Source: Jannaschia helgolandensis (GTDB lineage: Bacteria; Pseudomonadota; Alphaproteobacteria; Rhodobacterales; Rhodobacteraceae). From it: DNA of 64,000 nt. This document shows positions 62,267 through 64,000 of this stretch, one piece after another. Location: NCBI RefSeq assembly GCF_900109285.1, contig NZ_FNZQ01000005.1, forward strand, positions 218,432 to 282,431, read 5' to 3'. The notes under the pieces are model-generated. The model did not search any database. It saw nothing but the letters and a program-made list of their open reading frames with translations, and had not been told where the DNA came from. Both the position numbers and the translations under genes were made by a program. Each line of letters opens with the position of its first letter. Position 1 is the first letter of the stretch.

Positions 62267-63174
62267 TCGGCTTTCAGTTCGTCGATCCTGCGGAGGCGTT
62301 TGAAGCCTATCTGAGCGTGCAACATCGCCTGCCCCCGGCCACCGGCGGCGGGCGCGCGCTCAATGCCAGTTTCGCCGATATTGTTGCGCCGTTCGATTTG
62401 ATCCTATTCGATGCCTATGGTGTGCTGAACGTCGGTGAAACCGCCATTCCCGGTGCCGCAGAGACCATTGCCGCGCTTCGCAAAGTCGGCAAATCCGTCG
62501 CCGTCGTGTCCAATTCCGCCGGCTATCCGAAAGCCCGGATGATGGCGCGCTATGCCGCGCTCGGCTTTGACTTCGCGCCATCCGAGGTCGTGAGCAGCCG
62601 TGACGCCCTCCTGCTTCGCGTCGAGAGCGAGCCGCACTCCAACTGGGGTGTCATGCTGAATCCGACCGCGGACCTAGGTGAGATTTCCAATCTCAACGCC
62701 TGCATCCTCACTGATGAACCTAACGATTACGACCGTGTGGATGGATTTCTCCTCGTCGGCTCTGACGGCTGGACCGACGCGCGTCAGACGCTGCTGGAGA
62801 CCGCGCTGATCCGCTCGCCGCGCCCTGTTCTTGTCGGCAATCCGGACATGGTCGCCCCACGGGAAAACGGCTTGTCGCGTGAACCCGGCTGGTTCGCGCA
62901 CAAACTTGCGGATGCGACGGGCATCGAACCGGTGTTCTTTGGCAAACCATTTCCCGACATTTTCGAGATGGCGCGGACGCGCTTTGAACGCCCTACCCCG
63001 CCTGAACGCGTACTCATGGTCGGTGACACTCTGCATACCGACATCCTCGGCGGACATCAGGCTGGTTTTGCTACCGCTCTCGTCACCGGATATGGATCGC
63101 TGACTAATTTGGATGTGACCAATGCCATCCGGCGCTCGGCGATCGTTCCCGACTTTATCATCGACCGGATTTGA
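62263..63174 (+). CDS. HAD-superfamily hydrolase at the end of the PhnCDEE operon
   Basis: A protein of about 303 residues of the HAD class IIA group (TIGR01459-like). Motif I is ILFDAYGVLN (first Asp present, second replaced by Tyr, as common in this group); motif II VVSNSAGYPK; motif III Lys in FFGKPFPDIF; motif IV MVGDTLHTDILGG. Sequence conservation begins at VDPAEAFEAYLSVQHRLP, before any ATG, so the start must lie near the CTG at 62263 that overlaps the permease stop (CTGA), or the gene uses another rare start; a GTG at about 62317 would cut the conserved N-terminus. Operon placement suggests it works on the imported compound's phosphate ester or acts as a phosphatase. Confidence 0.75.
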   Translation: MIGFQFVDPAEAFEAYLSVQHRLPPATGGGRALNASFADIVAPFDLILFDAYGVLNVGETAIPGAAETIAALRKVGKSVAVVSNSAGYPKARMMARYAALGFDFAPSEVVSSRDALLLRVESEPHSNWGVMLNPTADLGEISNLNACILTDEPNDYDRVDGFLLVGSDGWTDARQTLLETALIRSPRPVLVGNPDMVAPRENGLSREPGWFAHKLADATGIEPVFFGKPFPDIFEMARTRFERPTPPERVLMVGDTLHTDILGGHQAGFATALVTGYGSLTNLDVTNAIRRSAIVPDFIIDRI

Positions 63175-63350
63175 TTATGCGAAGTGAACTTATCGACGTA
63201 TTCCCTGGCGGCGGCTTGGATATTCTATATACCATTGATGAGATCCATTTGGGCGGCCTGCCATCAACTCGGTCGTACAGGTAAAATCACTCCTGAATTG
63301 TCGCACGTCACGCTCATCGACGACGCGGCGCAATCTCTCCAAATCGCACA

Positions 63351-63557
63351 CCTATGCTTTTGCTTGGCTATTGCATGGGCATCCGGTCCGAGCGGCGACT
63401 TTGCAAAGAGGTGCATGTCAATCTGGCTTACCGGTAGTTTTGCAAGTTCGGCCTGGCTGATCCGGTGCCGGATCATTCGGCCTTTTCCAAGAACCACCAT
63501 GGGCGCTTCCGCGAAATCCGGCTATTCTGTTATCTGTTCGAGACAGTCTTGCAGTGA
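63351..63557 (+). pseudogene. Remnant of an IS1182/IS5-like transposase
   Basis: The frame reads LLLGYCMGIRSERRLCKEVH, then VNLAYR, an in-frame TAG (63435-63437), then FCKFGLADPVPDHSAFSKN and HHGRFRE. This is the conserved N-terminal part of IS1182/IS5-group DDE transposases, which carry GIRSERRLCEEV and VPDHSTFSKNRHGRF. Upstream and downstream parts are missing and the frame ends at TGA 63555. A dead fragment. Confidence 0.75.
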
Positions 63558-63648
63558 ACCTGTCACGGTTTGATGCCGGGACTGAACAACTAGCGGGCTG
63601 ACGCGCAAGCAGGTGGCTGACGACCTTGGCGCAGGATCGCACCGCGGC

Positions 63649-64000
63649 TTAGGTGTTTAGTCCCGTCATCTGGTGGATCGGATCGACGATGAAGCGGTCT
63701 GGCTCTGAAGTCCAGATTTTGCAGATGTATTCGTAGGGTGTGAGCCCGCTGAGAGTCTTGAGACGACGGGCGAAGTTGTAAGCGTCCAGGAAGTCCGCGA
63801 TATGGCCGCGGAGCTGATCGTGGCTGTCGTAGTGGTATCGCTTCACGGTCGCATCCTTGATCGTGCGGTTCATCCGCTCAACTTGGCCGTTGGTCCACGG
63901 GTGGTTCGGTTTGGTGAGCCGGTGCTCGATCCCGTTGGCCTCGCAGATCATGTCGAAGCGCATCTGCCGGGAGTAGGCGGTATTTCGGTTCCGAGGCTGC
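63649..64000 (-). CDS. Transposase with integrase core (IS481/IS3-type), C-terminal part, partial
   Basis: The minus-strand frame is open to the window edge and ends at 63649. It shows the rve integrase-core end: RNRNTAYSRQMRFDM, then HRLTKPNHPWTNGQVERMNR with the last catalytic Glu in QVERMNRTIKDATVKRY, and RRLKTLSGLTPYEYI. This fits IS481-type transposases. The N-terminal part, inverted repeats and completeness lie outside the window. Confidence 0.82.
   Translation of the reverse strand, partial: QPRNRNTAYSRQMRFDMICEANGIEHRLTKPNHPWTNGQVERMNRTIKDATVKRYHYDSHDQLRGHIADFLDAYNFARRLKTLSGLTPYEYICKIWTSEPDRFIVDPIHQMTGLNT

Noticed and set aside
63184..63573. 129-residue plus-strand frame with a hydrophobic N-terminus
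   Set aside because: The transposase signal lies in another frame of the same DNA, so this frame is a by-product of a dead IS fragment.
1..64000. CRISPR arrays, rRNA genes, complete tRNA genes
   Set aside because: I saw no regularly spaced repeats and no sequence that folds as a whole tRNA or matches rRNA. Short or diverged cases could be missed by eye.

Overview
The window looks like a GC-rich alphaproteobacterial chromosome segment, most likely from the Rhodobacteraceae (Roseobacter group). The signs are GTA-type tail proteins, many ABC, TRAP and TTT uptake systems for nitrogenous and organosulfur solutes, a CuyA-type sulfo-lyase, and dense operons with ATGA stop/start overlaps. All identifications come from reading sequence and motifs; no database was searched.

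Layout. (1) 1-7326 (+): the end of a prophage, with tail-tip proteins related to gene transfer agent g13-g15, a DUF2793/C1q-like fibre protein, a small membrane protein, an M15 endopeptidase and a nested Rz/Rz1-like spanin pair. (2) 7377-22485 (-): a defence operon matching class 1 DISARM. The order is Phd-like antitoxin, drmD (SNF2-type helicase), drmMI (adenine methylase), a HEPN-like protein, an Xre-HExxH (ImmA/IrrE) regulator, a PIN-like protein, drmA (helicase) and drmB (DUF1998). No drmC (phospholipase D) gene is present, and the HEPN/Xre-ImmA/PIN trio sits between drmMI and drmA. (3) 22695-24697: an AlpA-like HTH gene, a broken GIY-YIG/DUF4357 gene, and a scar of a second prophage. That scar carries a C1q fragment joined to a second, truncated M15 gene, so the defence island is flanked by direct repeats of about 657 bp.

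(4) 24791-27799 (-): two tartrate/isopropylmalate-type dehydrogenases behind a 5'-truncated TctA-TctB transporter gene. (5) 28548-37307 (-): an eight-gene operon for peptide import (OppD, OppF, binding protein, two permeases), gamma-glutamyltransferase, a DUF1028 protein and a FadR-type regulator. It probably scavenges glutathione or other gamma-glutamyl peptides. (6) 37650-47586: a polyamine-type ABC transporter with an FAD amine oxidase, an internally deleted aldehyde dehydrogenase and an enolase-superfamily enzyme. A divergent MocR regulator and a GMC oxidoreductase follow. (7) 47949-63174: a glutamate/aspartate-type ABC transporter, a TRAP transporter with an alpha/beta hydrolase, two LysR regulators, CuyA-like L-cysteate sulfo-lyase, an Asp/Glu-racemase-family protein and a PhnCDEE-type ABC operon ending in a HAD hydrolase. 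(8) 63351-64000: IS remnants.

Main points of interest are the DISARM operon with its embedded HEPN/Xre-ImmA/PIN module and Phd leader, the hybrid prophage repeats around it, and a 27-bp bipartite operator (22 of 27 positions identical) found both at cuyA and in front of the GltI-like transporter. Cysteate is a sulfonate analogue of aspartate, so the operator suggests a complete cysteate uptake and catabolism regulon.
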